A DNA stretch of 64,000 nucleotides from Lachnospiraceae bacterium (GCA_910575555.1 CAJTFX010000006.1:125509-189508); one strand, 5' to 3'; numbered from the stretch's first letter, positions 16,220-24,664 are shown. The notes: generated by a model not told the origin, from the letters alone. Numbers and translations are program-made.

Positions 16220-17512
16220 ATGGAACAGTATGTAATCAGAGGAGGTAATCCGTTAGTAGGCGAAGTGGAAATCAGCGGAGCCAAAAATGCGGCGCTGGCA
16301 ATTCTGGCAGCAGCCATTATGACGGATGAAACCGTAACAATAGATAATTTACCCGACGTCAGAGATATCAACGCACTGCTTCAGGCCATGGGAGATATTG
16401 GGGCCAGAATCGACAGAGTGGATGCCCACACCGTTAAGATCAACGGTTCTTTTGTAAAGGATATTCCGGTGGACTATGATTCCATGAAGAAAATAAGAGC
16501 TTCTTATTATCTTCTGGGGGCAATGCTCGGAAAGTATAAAAGGGCGGAAGTGACCCTTCCCGGCGGCTGCAATATCGGAAGCCGCCCCATGGATTTGCAT
16601 ATCAAGGGCTTTCGTGCCCTGGGCGCCCATGTGGAGATCCGAAACGGCGCAGTTGCGGCGGAAGCAGAGCATCTGAAGGGAAGCCATATCTATCTGGATA
16701 AGGTATCTGTAGGGGCTACCATTAATATTATGATGGCAGCAGCCATGGCAGAAGGGAAAACTACCATAGAAAATTCGGCAAAAGAACCTCATGTGGTGGA
16801 TGTTGCCAATTTCCTCAACAGCATGGGAGCAAATATCCGCGGCGCCGGAACCGATGTGATCCGGATTGTAGGCGTGGAGAAGCTTCACAGAACCGAGTAT
16901 TCCGTGATCCCGGATCAGATTGAAGCGGGAACCTTTATGTTTGCGGCAGCAGCCACCAAAGGAGACGTTACGGTAAAAAATGTGATTCCAAAGCATTTGG
17001 AAGCCACCACCGCCAAGCTCTTAGAAGCCGGCTGCGAAGTGGAAGAATTCGATGACGCTGTCCGCGTGGTGGCATCGAAGCCCCTGCGCCACACACAGGT
17101 TACCACGCTGCCCTATCCCGGATTTCCTACCGATATGCAGCCCCAGATGTCTGTGGTACTGGGAATTGCCCAGGGAACAAGTACTGTGACAGAGAGCATC
17201 TTTGAGAACCGTTTTAAATATGTGGATGAGCTGACCCGTATGGGAGCAGATATCAAAGTAGAGAGCAATATCGCCATAATCAACGGCGTGAAAGGATACA
17301 CCGGCGCAAGAGTCAGCGCCCCGGATCTGAGAGCCGGCGCAGCCCTGGTAATCGCAGGCCTTTCCGCAGAAGGAGTCACCATCGTAGACGATATTCACTA
17401 TATTCAGCGGGGATACGAAGCCTTCGAAGAGAAACTGGAAGGACTTGGAGCCCAGATACAGCGGGTAAGTTCCGAAAAAGAGATCCAGAAGTTCCAGTTT
17501 AAAGTAAGTTAA
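16220..17512 (+). CDS. murA: UDP-N-acetylglucosamine 1-carboxyvinyltransferase
   Basis: 430 residues; transfers enolpyruvate from PEP to UDP-GlcNAc, the first committed step of peptidoglycan synthesis. The catalytic K22-N23 (SGAKNAAL) and the active-site Cys117 in PGGCNIGSRPMDLH, the residue attacked by fosfomycin, are present. The length is standard. It is single, between a long leader with the repeated element and a repeat-rich region; many Firmicutes have a second copy, so this may be MurA1 or MurA2 (MurAA/MurAB). A weak hairpin (CATTCGT-TAC-ACGAATG) follows the stop. Confidence 0.96.
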   Translation: MEQYVIRGGNPLVGEVEISGAKNAALAILAAAIMTDETVTIDNLPDVRDINALLQAMGDIGARIDRVDAHTVKINGSFVKDIPVDYDSMKKIRASYYLLGAMLGKYKRAEVTLPGGCNIGSRPMDLHIKGFRALGAHVEIRNGAVAAEAEHLKGSHIYLDKVSVGATINIMMAAAMAEGKTTIENSAKEPHVVDVANFLNSMGANIRGAGTDVIRIVGVEKLHRTEYSVIPDQIEAGTFMFAAAATKGDVTVKNVIPKHLEATTAKLLEAGCEVEEFDDAVRVVASKPLRHTQVTTLPYPGFPTDMQPQMSVVLGIAQGTSTVTESIFENRFKYVDELTRMGADIKVESNIAIINGVKGYTGARVSAPDLRAGAALVIAGLSAEGVTIVDDIHYIQRGYEAFEEKLEGLGAQIQRVSSEKEIQKFQFKVS

Positions 17513-17543
17513 ACATTCGTTACACGAATGCTTTAGAAAACAT

Positions 17544-17772
17544 AGGAATTCCTTTTTATAGCGCAAACCATTTGATACACGGAATGAAAAGGAATTCCTT
17601 TTTGCAGTACAAATCATTGGATACACAAAACATAAAGGAATTCCTTTTTTCAAAGTTTGAATCATTCGACACACAAAACATAGAGGAATTCCTTTTTTCA
17701 AAGTTCGAATCATTGGATACACAAAACGTAAAGGAATTCCTTTTTCATATTTTGAATCATTCGATACACAGG
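17544..17772. repeat. Tandem repeat, five units of 46-48 bp
   Basis: AGGAATTCC begins at 17544, 17590, 17636, 17684 and 17732 (spacings 46, 46, 48, 48). Each unit reads AGGAATTCCTTTTT, a variable middle, then an ATCATT-GATACACA-like block. The last unit runs straight into the left arm of the inverted repeat at 17763. Units are near-identical and have no unique spacers, so this is not CRISPR. Translating it gives 16-residue repeats, but with no ribosome site or known domain I treat it as noncoding. Confidence 0.85.
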
Positions 17773-17959
17773 AACTACCGGATGGCCCTTTCACAGAGCA
17801 AACAGTTCCTGGGCGTTCTTAGTGCAGGCAAAATCCACTGCTTACAGAGACTTAGGAAGGAAGGCTCTCCTGACTTCCTTAGCCGAAGTTAGAAGTTAGT
17901 TTGCCGAAACGCTGCCCAGTTTGCGAGTGAAAGGGCCATCCGGTAGTTCCGTCCGTATC
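17763..17959. repeat. Palindromic GATAC...GTATC element, copy 1 (long form)
   Basis: Perfect 24-bp arms (17771-17794 and 17927-17950; start GGAACTACCGGATGG) lie inside GATAC and GTATC ends. The pairing resumes further out, since AGGAATTCCTTTTT...ATATTTTG on the left matches, inverted, CAAAATATAAAAAGGAATCCT on the right up to 17980. The 132-base interior has no gene. Shorter relatives are at 40146-40216 and 56748-56773. It lies between the convergent murA and HD-GYP genes and would also end transcription from both sides. Confidence 0.7.
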
Positions 17960-17983
17960 CAAAATATAAAAAGGAATCCTCCC

Positions 17984-18913
17984 TTATATAATCTTGATAA
18001 TCTCCCACTCCGGCAAATCCAGCATATCCACCACAGAACCATTGTCCAGCTGAATCATAGGCCGTGTCAGGCGCTTGTCATTGATCATCACAATATTTGC
18101 GCTCTGGCCGTTATTCAGCAGTACCCGGTTGTTCTGATAGGTGTTTGCAATCCGGTTTAAGAAAGTCAGTATGTATTTGGGGCTGTAGAGCTGAAGGCCG
18201 TCTTTTTCAAACATGTCAATGGCCTGGAAGGGGCACAGAGGCGAACGGTAGGAGCGGGCGGCAGTCATGGCGTCATACACATCGGCAATGGCAATAATTT
18301 CTGCAAAATCTTCTATCTGTCCGGCCTTTAATTTCTGGGGATATCCGGAGCCGTCACTGCGTTCATGATGCAGCAGGGCGGCTTTTTTGATCCGCTCATC
18401 TGCGGGAAGATTTTTTAAAAGATTATAACCGGCCAGCGGATGCTGCCGGATCAGGGCAAATTCTTCTTCTGTATATTTTCCTGGTTTATTTAAAATTTCT
18501 TCCGGAATCTGTATTTTTCCAATATCGTGAAATAATCCGCATAAGGTCAATACGTTCAGTTCCTCATGGGTCAGGCGCAGCCATTTTCCCATCTGGCGGG
18601 CAATCAGGGCTACATTCAGACAATGGGAATAGACGCTGTCGTCGTCCAGGCGCATATTGTGCAGCCGGTCAAAGAGATCCAGAGTGGTGGTATTTAAGCT
18701 GGCTAATCTGGAACAATCCTCCAGGATAAGGTGAATGTTGATGGGAGCATTAGGATAGTTGATAATCGTGTCAAAAATGGTTCGGATGGAATGGACTTCC
18801 TTCTGATATTCGATCTGATATGCCATAAATTCCGGATGAGACTTCACTTTTTGTGCGTAGGACGGGTTGGCTGCCCGGCTCCGGTTCAGTTCCCCGGCAG
18901 AACATGTATTCAT
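17984..18913 (-). CDS. HD-GYP domain protein, probable cyclic-di-GMP phosphodiesterase
   Basis: 309 residues. The HD-GYP domain covers about 90-240: HD at 129-130 (GLFHDIGK), the HH pair and the family motif HHERSDGSGYP (182-192), where GSGYP is the degenerate form of the GYP motif used in active enzymes. The N-terminal 85 residues and the C-terminal 60 (a small beta-rich region, INDKRLTRPMIQLDNGSVVD) have no domain that I recognise. It probably breaks down cyclic di-GMP in the cytoplasm. It has a strong promoter with a perfect dyad at its start point, so it is likely under a dedicated repressor. The gene is single. Confidence 0.87.
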   Translation of the reverse strand: MNTCSAGELNRSRAANPSYAQKVKSHPEFMAYQIEYQKEVHSIRTIFDTIINYPNAPINIHLILEDCSRLASLNTTTLDLFDRLHNMRLDDDSVYSHCLNVALIARQMGKWLRLTHEELNVLTLCGLFHDIGKIQIPEEILNKPGKYTEEEFALIRQHPLAGYNLLKNLPADERIKKAALLHHERSDGSGYPQKLKAGQIEDFAEIIAIADVYDAMTAARSYRSPLCPFQAIDMFEKDGLQLYSPKYILTFLNRIANTYQNNRVLLNNGQSANIVMINDKRLTRPMIQLDNGSVVDMLDLPEWEIIKII

Positions 18914-18941
18914 TCATTTTTCCCCCTGTTATGGTTTTTGC

Positions 18942-18996
18942 AAGTGAATGCTTATTCACTTTTTAATAGTATAAAAATAAAGGGAATATTTGTCAA
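18942..18996 (-). promoter_or_regulatory. Promoter and operator of the HD-GYP gene
   Basis: On the minus strand TTGACA (18996-18991), a 17-bp spacer and TATACT (18973-18968). Directly downstream is a perfect dyad AAGTGAAT-GCTT-ATTCACTT (18942-18961), placed over the expected start point, as for a TetR/GntR-type repressor site. The rest of 18997-19239 holds only a 10-bp inverted repeat (19046-19055 with 19067-19076), possibly a terminator. Confidence 0.65.
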
Positions 18997-19239
18997 GAAA
19001 AACAGAATAATTTACGTGCTTTACGTTTTAAACACGGGGCGGTACAGGACAAAAAAAGTTATATTATTTTTGTCCTTGTTTATTTATGAATCTGCGGATA
19101 GTCAAAATTAAGAAATCAATGAGGATAATTATAAAAAAGATTTTTCTGATGAAATGCAATATAGTATACACAGACAGAAAAAGTCAGAATATAATGGCTT
19201 CCGTTTGCCCAGAGCGGACAGTTGCCGGAAAGGAAAAGA

Positions 19240-19776
19240 ATGATGGATAAAATAAAGCTGGGAATTGTGGGATTTGGTTTTATGGGACATTGCGATGCGG
19301 ACATGATGGAAACATTTGATGAAATTGAACTTGTCGCTGTCGCAGATACCAACCCGGAACAGTTAAAAGATGCGCCGGCAGGCGTGGAAACCTATGCGTC
19401 CATAGACGAACTGCTGGCAAATGCGGACGTCAATGTGCTTATGATATCTACGCCCAATCCAAGCCATCCGGAAATGGTGAAGAAAGCAGCGGCGGCGGGC
19501 AAACATGTGATCTGCGAAAAACCGGCTTCAATGAGTGTTGCAGAATATGATGAAATGGTTGCGGCATGTAAGGAAAACGGAGTAATCTTCACCGTGCATC
19601 AGCAGAGAAGATGGGACAAAGATTACCGTGTTATGAAAGAAGTTTATGACAAAGCAATGGTGGGAGATATGTACCTGATCAAATCCCAGTTATATGGAGT
19701 AAACTGCAAAAACAGGCGCTACAGGCGTAGAGCTTCTGGCGGAACAGATGATCCGCAGATTTCCCCTTCCGATTGA
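19240..19776 (+). pseudogene. Gfo/Idh/MocA-family oxidoreductase, N-terminal fragment
   Basis: The NAD-binding half of a sugar oxidoreductase: GIVGFGFMGHCDADMM near residues 8-23, ADTNPEQL, MISTPNPSHPEMV and the catalytic-lysine motif CEKPASM. Intact relatives have about 340-390 residues; this stops matching after about residue 155 (KSQLYGVN, nt 19704) and then runs out of frame into the next gene's sequence to a stop at 19776. Ribosome site AAGGA and ATG at 19240 or 19243 look functional, so a short product may be made, but it lacks the whole C-terminal substrate domain. See the adjoining isomerase fragment: one deletion appears to have joined them. Confidence 0.8.
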
Positions 19777-20665
19777 AACGCAGGAATTCCGGGATCAGTG
19801 GTTTGAATGGTTGAAAAAATTTAATTTGGAGCCGTCCTGTTACGATGCTTTTCTGGAAAATAAAATCTATGATAACCGAACTTTATCGCTGGGGGAACAG
19901 ATTAATATGATGGAGCGGGATATCCGCCTGGCTTCCCTGCTTGGCTTTAAAAATCTGCGCACGCTGGTGTCTACGCCTATGGATGTCATTGAGGGAAGTC
20001 TGGATTATGCGGCAAAGATGGATGTAAAGATTGGTCTGGAGGTGCATGCGCCCTTTTCCCTCAATTCCGGATGGGCAGACGGGTATATGGAAATGATCCA
20101 GAGGACGGGTACAAAGCATTTCGGATTTATCCCTGATATGGGAATTTTCTGCAAAAATATTCCGGATGTTTTAAGGGATAAGGCAAGAAGGCAGGGGGCG
20201 TCGGAAGAGTGCATTAAGATTGTGGACGACGCTTATGCAAACCGTATGGCGAAAGGATTTGTGAAGATTAAATATGATCTGAACCTGGGAAAAGCAAATA
20301 TGGAATACCGCATGGCAAACGGCATGAAAGAGATGATGGAGGCAGTGGAAAAAGCCGGCGCAGGGCCGGCAGACAAGGCATATGCCGGTGCGTCTTTTAC
20401 TTATTCATGGTCTGAACCCCAGGATATTATTGATAATATTGATTATATTTTCCACACTCATGCAAAGTTTTATCATGTGCATGAAGATGGTACAGAAACA
20501 GCGGTGGCAATTCCGGAGGTTGTAGCGGCGTTTAAAAAAGCCGGCTACAGGGGCTTCTTAAGTTCCGAATATGAAGGAGGCGAACATCTGAGAGATGTGG
20601 GCGTTGACAGCATCGAACAGGTGCGCCGTCATCAGGAAGCGCTGAGGAAAGCGATCGAAGCATAA
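19703..20665 (+). pseudogene. Xylose-isomerase-like sugar isomerase/epimerase, N-terminus lost
   Basis: The frame is a TIM-barrel sugar phosphate isomerase/epimerase (AP_endonuc_2 fold): TGATGVELLAEQMIRRFP at the start, then IGLEVHAPFSLNSG, HFGFIPDMGIF, HAKFYHV and FLSSEYEGGEHL, with metal-binding Glu and His residues present. The first 30 or so residues, with the start codon, are missing; the frame begins right after the TAA at 19700. An internal ATG at 19748 has only a weak ribosome site and would give a barrel without its first strand. Both halves of a typical sugar-use operon (oxidoreductase plus isomerase) are therefore broken by one deletion joining them near 19703-19710. Confidence 0.75.
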
Positions 20666-20680
20666 AACGATAAAAGACAC

Positions 20681-20709
20681 TTGACAGAACAGGAAAAAGA
20701 GTGTATCTT
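20681..20709 (+). promoter_or_regulatory. Promoter of the SAM-I riboswitch-metK unit
   Basis: TTGACA (20681-20686), a 17-bp spacer, TATCTT (20704-20709), giving a transcript start near 20716 and a leader of about 300 bases. Confidence 0.7.
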
Positions 20710-20784
20710 AGTCAGTGAAAGAAGATTGAAAAACCGAATATTGTTGTACTGGTGAAGTTGTGATACTTCACCAGATATTAATTT

Positions 20785-20940
20785 CTCTTATTCAGAGTGG
20801 TGGAGGTACATAGGACCTGTGAAGCCACGGCAACCCCTCTACGGAAGGTGCCAACCTGAGCGAGTCATCGAACAATAAGAGGATTTGATAATCTTTTTTT
20901 GGAATCAGATCCGCTTATTTTGATATAAGCGGATTTTTTG
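20785..20940 (+). promoter_or_regulatory. SAM-I (S-box) riboswitch with terminator, upstream of metK
   Basis: The aptamer shows P1 (CTCTTATT 20785-20792 with AATAAGAG 20874-20881), the conserved CAGAG-GGUGGAGG-like block after it, and the GAAGCCACGGCAACC and GGUGCCAACC segments of the S-box. A terminator follows (10-bp stem 20909-20918 with 20925-20934, then six T). The switch is explicit: 20874-20889, which includes the 3' side of P1, can instead pair with 20904-20919 at 14 of 16 positions, breaking the terminator. With SAM bound, P1 forms and transcription stops; without it, metK is read. Confidence 0.95.
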
Positions 20941-21012
20941 TGTCATTGGAAATGCGCTGCGTTTCCTGTGATATTAAAAATACAATTGTTTGGAACAACC
21001 AGGAGGAGAAAA

Positions 21013-22200
21013 ATGGAAAAAAGATTATTTACTTCAGAATCGGTAACAGAAGGACATCCCGATAAACTCTGCGATGCAGTGTCCGATGCGATTTTAGACG
21101 CATTGATGGCCCAGGACCCCATGAGCCGGGTGGCATGCGAGACGGCAGCCTGCACCGGATTTGTGCTTGTCACCGGAGAGATTACCACAAAAGCCAATAT
21201 AGATATTCCCCAGATTGTCAGAGATACGGTAAATGAAATCGGCTATGACCATGCAGACACCGGATTTGACGGAAATACCTGTGCTGTAATGGTGTCTCTG
21301 GACCGGCAGTCTGCTGACATTGCCATGGGTGTGGACAAGGCATTGGAGGCTAAGGAAAATAAAATGTCAGAGGAAGAGTTAGAGGCAATCGGCGCAGGCG
21401 ATCAGGGCATGATGTTCGGCTATGCAAGCAACGAGACGCCGGAGTTAATGCCTTATCCGATTTCACTGGCTCATAAACTTGCGCTGCAGCTGACAAAGGT
21501 ACGTAAAGACGGTACTTTAACATATCTGCGCCCGGACGGAAAAACACAGGTTTCTGTGGAATACGACGAAGAGGGCAGGCCCAGACGACTGGAGGCAGTG
21601 GTGCTGTCCACTCAGCATGACGCTGACGTGACTCAGGAACAGATTCACGCAGACATTAAAAAGTATGTGTTTGATCCGATTCTGCCCCAGGAAATGGTAG
21701 ACGGAGAGACGAAATTTTTCATCAATCCCACCGGACGTTTCGTGATTGGCGGGCCTCACGGAGATGCAGGACTCACCGGAAGAAAGATTATCGTGGATAC
21801 ATACGGCGGATATGCCCGTCACGGCGGCGGCGCTTTTTCCGGAAAAGACTGCACCAAGGTAGACCGTTCCGCGGCCTATGCAGCCCGCTATGTTGCTAAA
21901 AATATTGTGGCGGCAGGCCTTGCGGAAAAATGCGAGATTCAGTTATCCTATGCCATTGGCGTAGCGCAGCCCACCTCCGTAATGGTGGATACTTTCGGAA
22001 CCGGCAAAATTTCCGATGAGAAGCTGGTGGAAATGATCCGCGAAAACTTCGATCTTCGTCCGGCAGGAATTATTAAGATGCTGGATTTAAGACGTCCCAT
22101 CTACAAACAGACGGCAGCCTACGGACACTTTGGCCGGGACGACCTGAACCTGCCCTGGGAAGCAACCGATAAGGTAGAGATTTTGAAAAAATATTTATAA
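21013..22200 (+). CDS. metK: S-adenosylmethionine synthetase
   Basis: 395 residues; makes SAM from methionine and ATP. Signature motifs are GHPDKLCD at the N-terminus, [12 protein letters not shown] in the middle and [20 protein letters not shown]. The start at 21013 has AGGAGGAG before it; open frame further upstream belongs to the riboswitch terminator region and is not coding. Control by its own product through the SAM-I element directly upstream is the expected feedback loop. A hairpin terminator follows. Confidence 0.98.
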   Translation: MEKRLFTSESVTEGHPDKLCDAVSDAILDALMAQDPMSRVACETAACTGFVLVTGEITTKANIDIPQIVRDTVNEIGYDHADTGFDGNTCAVMVSLDRQSADIAMGVDKALEAKENKMSEEELEAIGAGDQGMMFGYASNETPELMPYPISLAHKLALQLTKVRKDGTLTYLRPDGKTQVSVEYDEEGRPRRLEAVVLSTQHDADVTQEQIHADIKKYVFDPILPQEMVDGETKFFINPTGRFVIGGPHGDAGLTGRKIIVDTYGGYARHGGGAFSGKDCTKVDRSAAYAARYVAKNIVAAGLAEKCEIQLSYAIGVAQPTSVMVDTFGTGKISDEKLVEMIRENFDLRPAGIIKMLDLRRPIYKQTAAYGHFGRDDLNLPWEATDKVEILKKYL

Positions 22201-22222
22201 TGTAAAGTTACAGATCAGAGAA

Positions 22223-22263
22223 GCCATTGCTGCGGTTTGAAGGAACCGGGCAATGGCGTTCTT
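22223..22263 (+). terminator. Terminator-like hairpin after metK
   Basis: GCCATTGC (22223-22230) pairs with GCAATGGC (22250-22257), with an inner CGGTT/AACCG stem. GTTCTT follows, a weak U run. Confidence 0.6.
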
Positions 22264-22342
22264 AATATGCTGATTTACACCATAGGAATCGGAAGCATGT
22301 TTGAAGCAGGCAATGGAAGAAAAGTGAAACAGGAGTGAAAGC

Positions 22343-22873
22343 ATGAAGTATAATATCTTAATTGTTTATAAAAGCAGCACTGGGTTTACCCAAAAATATG
22401 CCCAACTGGCAGGAAAAGAAACCGGCGGCAGGGTGGTGGAGTACAGAAAAGCAACGGCTGAACTTATGTCAGAATATGACACAGTGGTATTTGGTAGCAG
22501 GGCTTACGCCGGCAGGATTGACGGTTATCAGAAGGCAAAGGAAATGTTTCAAAAAAGCGGTGCAGGACAGTTGGTGGTATTTGTGACAGGGGCCACTCCC
22601 AATACGGAAGAACAGGTGATAAAGGACTTTTGGAAACAAAACCTGACAGATGATGAATTGCAGAAAATTCCTCATTTTTACATGCAGTCCGGCCTGTGTT
22701 ATGAAAAAATGTCTTTTGCAGATAAGCTGATGATGAAGGGCCTGCGCGCTATGCTGAAAAAGAAAAAGGACAAAAGCCAGGAAGAACAAATGATGGAGCG
22801 GATGATTGCAGGCTCCTATGACATTTCTTCAGAAGAATATGTCCGGCCGCTGATTTCTTATTTAAAGAGGTGA
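22343..22873 (+). CDS. Flavodoxin-family protein (HemG-like flavodoxin domain)
   Basis: 176 residues. The FMN phosphate loop is at the N-terminus (YKSSTGFTQKYA, residues 9-20, matching S/T-x-T-G-x-T), followed by TVVFGSRAYAGRIDGY and VFVTGATPN, all expected around an FMN site. The family includes HemG-type protoporphyrinogen oxidases and general flavodoxins; nothing nearby points to haem synthesis, so only an FMN electron-transfer role is supported. A basic and methionine-rich C-terminal helix (MLKKKKDKSQEEQMM) is present. AGGAG lies before the ATG. Confidence 0.82.
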   Translation: MKYNILIVYKSSTGFTQKYAQLAGKETGGRVVEYRKATAELMSEYDTVVFGSRAYAGRIDGYQKAKEMFQKSGAGQLVVFVTGATPNTEEQVIKDFWKQNLTDDELQKIPHFYMQSGLCYEKMSFADKLMMKGLRAMLKKKKDKSQEEQMMERMIAGSYDISSEEYVRPLISYLKR

Positions 22874-22995
22874 TTGTTTTTATAGTTTTCTGTTATAATA
22901 TACGAGGCTGCGGCATTAAGAAATACAACTACAAAATATGGTATCCTGTATGTTTAGGTCTGAATGCGGCAGTCCCCAAAATGGAGGAATGCAAA

Positions 22996-23268
22996 ATGTA
23001 CGAATATGAATCAGAGATTTATCCGGCAGAGCAGAAAGGCGGCGCATATGTGGTTTTTCCCTGGGACATCAGGGAGGAATTCGGAAAGGGGCGGGTGAAA
23101 GTCCATGTCACCTTCGACGGGGAACCTTATGACGGCAGCATTGTCAATATGGGGGTCAAAAATCAGGACGGAAGTATCTGCTATATCATCGGCCTGCGCA
23201 AAGATATCCGGGCCAAAATAGGAAAGCAGCCCGGCGATCGGGTGCAGGTAACGGTGCAGGAACGCTAA
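22996..23268 (+). CDS. DUF1905 domain protein
   Basis: 90 residues, almost wholly a DUF1905 domain (a small beta barrel): GGAYVVFPWDIREEFGKGRV, then VTFDGEPYDGSIVNMG and LRKDIRAKIGKQPGDRVQV. The function of the family is not established. The start at 22996 has GGAGG eight bases upstream; an ATG at 22981 contains that site and is not used here. A -10-like TATAAT is seen upstream near 22895. It is convergent with the TauE gene, whose stop is 45 bp away. Confidence 0.82.
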   Translation: MYEYESEIYPAEQKGGAYVVFPWDIREEFGKGRVKVHVTFDGEPYDGSIVNMGVKNQDGSICYIIGLRKDIRAKIGKQPGDRVQVTVQER

Positions 23269-23312
23269 AATCTGAAAATACTGCTTCCTGCCCGAAACCG
23301 GCCCGGGAAAAA

Positions 23313-24086
23313 TTAAAAAAGATTCACCAGAACTATTGCGGCCCCTAATATGGTAAGCACAACGCCGGTGGCCCGGTTTAAGGTAACGGCGCTTGCTTTG
23401 TTGGCGATTTTGGCGGCAATGCGGGCCCAAAGCAGCGTGGAAGCAATACAGAATGTCAGGGGCAGAAGCTTTGGCATACCGCCTATGATAAAATGGCTTC
23501 CGGCGCCTGTCAGGGCAGTGAAGGTCATAATAAATACGCTGGTTCCCACGGCTGTTTTCAGTTCATAACCAAGAATGCCGGTCAGCAACAGAAGCATCAT
23601 CATTCCGCCGCCTGCGCCGATAAATCCGCAGATAAAACCGACTGCCGTGCCGCACAGCGCCGACTGGATCATGCGTTTTTTCACTGATACAGACGCCATG
23701 GATTCTTTTGTGGTCATGACAGGCCGGATAATGAATTTAATTCCCAGAAACAGGGTCATTACGGTGGAGAAGCTTCCCATTGTGGAATTGGGAACTTTGC
23801 TTGCTGTTAAACTTCCCACAAAAGTAAATATCAGAACGAAAACCATCATCACAGAACCGTTTCTGATATCCAGATTTTTATTTTTGCCGTAGGTATAAGC
23901 GCTGACAGCGCTTGCTAACACATCACTGGCAAGCGCAATGCCTACCGCCTGATATGCCGGCATGCCGAGAAATGTGATCAGCATGGGACTGATCACAGCA
24001 GCTGCGCTCATTCCGGCAAAACCGGTTCCGAGCCCTGCTCCCATACCGGCAATAAAACATACGAAAAATACAATCAAAAGTTCCAT
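23313..24086 (-). CDS. TauE/SafE-family membrane exporter
   Basis: 257 residues with eight or so hydrophobic segments, in the two-repeat TauE/SafE layout: GLGTGFAGMSAAAVISPML in the first half and GFICGFIGAGGGMMMLLLL in the second. Members export sulfite, sulfoacetate or similar anions. It overlaps the upstream marR-family gene by 13 bp on the same strand (GGAGG seven bases before ATG), so the regulator and transporter form an operon and the MarR protein probably responds to the exported compound. The substrate is not known. Confidence 0.88.
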   Translation of the reverse strand: MELLIVFFVCFIAGMGAGLGTGFAGMSAAAVISPMLITFLGMPAYQAVGIALASDVLASAVSAYTYGKNKNLDIRNGSVMMVFVLIFTFVGSLTASKVPNSTMGSFSTVMTLFLGIKFIIRPVMTTKESMASVSVKKRMIQSALCGTAVGFICGFIGAGGGMMMLLLLTGILGYELKTAVGTSVFIMTFTALTGAGSHFIIGGMPKLLPLTFCIASTLLWARIAAKIANKASAVTLNRATGVVLTILGAAIVLVNLF

Positions 24087-24514
24087 TCAGTAACCTCCAT
24101 TCCTTTACGGGCATTTCTGCATGTTTTCTGAAAAAGTTCAGAAAACAGTTTTATTTCTTCTTCTGTAAAATCCAGAAACAGTTTCCGGGCAAATTCTCTC
24201 TGGGCATGTTTTCCGGCTTCAATCAATGGATATGCACTTTCCTGAATGGAAATATGCTGGGTCTTTCGGTTCTTGCCCCGAAAGTATGTCTGAATGAATC
24301 CGCGGCTTTCCAGTTTCTTCAGTGCACTGGACACATGGGATTTGGTCAGCATACGAATCCGTATGATTTCAGATGCAGTATCATACTCCGGATTATTTGT
24401 GAGAAACATTAAAATATTCAATTCCATCTGCGTCACATGATATCTGTCGCATACCGGCTTGATACATTGTGAATAAAAAGAGGTAAGTACCTTTTGATTT
24501 TCCCAAAAACGCAT
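24074..24514 (-). CDS. MarR-family transcriptional regulator
   Basis: 146 residues, a winged-helix MarR protein: the recognition region reads IIRIRMLTKSHVSSALKKLE (about 57-76), followed by a wing (RGKNRKTQHISI) and a C-terminal dimer helix. It is first gene of a two-gene operon with the TauE/SafE transporter. A perfect dyad overlapping the expected -10 box immediately upstream suggests autorepression. GAAGGG lies five bases before the ATG. Confidence 0.9.
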   Translation of the reverse strand: MRFWENQKVLTSFYSQCIKPVCDRYHVTQMELNILMFLTNNPEYDTASEIIRIRMLTKSHVSSALKKLESRGFIQTYFRGKNRKTQHISIQESAYPLIEAGKHAQREFARKLFLDFTEEEIKLFSELFQKTCRNARKGMEVTEWNF

Positions 24515-24527
24515 AATAACCCTTCTT

Positions 24528-24550
24528 TTGTTCTTTTTAGAACAATTATA
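24528..24550 (-). promoter_or_regulatory. Promoter and dyad operator of the marR-tauE operon
   Basis: TTGTTCT-TTTT-AGAACAA (24528-24545) is a perfect 7-bp dyad. On the minus strand a TATAAT (24550-24545) directly abuts it, so a bound protein would cover the transcription start. Size and placement fit a MarR operator. Confidence 0.6.
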
Positions 24551-24636
24551 TCATCGGAGATGAGAAAGTCAAGGAATATATTCAGGCTGTGCGCTGAAAC
24601 CAAACAAATATTTGGATTCAGGGGTCAGGTCCTGTC

Positions 24637-24664
24637 AAAAATACAAACAAATGTTTGTATTTTT
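24637..24664. repeat. Perfect 28-bp palindrome upstream of the uvrB fragment
   Basis: Arms of 13 bp (24637-24649 with 24652-24664) have a 2-base centre. The core ACAAACAAATGTTTGT resembles the uvrB SOS box at 26234 (shared AACAAATGTT), so it may be a variant or former LexA operator. A shorter CAAATATTTG lies at 24605-24614. The rest of 24551-24841 has no supported gene. Confidence 0.7.

Noticed and set aside
17544-17772. CRISPR array
   Set aside because: The whole 46-48 bp unit repeats with only scattered changes. There are no unique spacers, and no cas genes are nearby.
17572-17892. Protein of about 106 residues with 16-residue repeats read through the tandem array
   Set aside because: It exists only because the unit length is often a multiple of three. 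There is no ribosome site, no domain, and the frame runs into the palindromic element.
20938-21012. Longer metK starting at 20938
   Set aside because: This stretch starts in the riboswitch terminator. The ATG at 21013 has the ribosome site and begins at the family's usual N-terminus.
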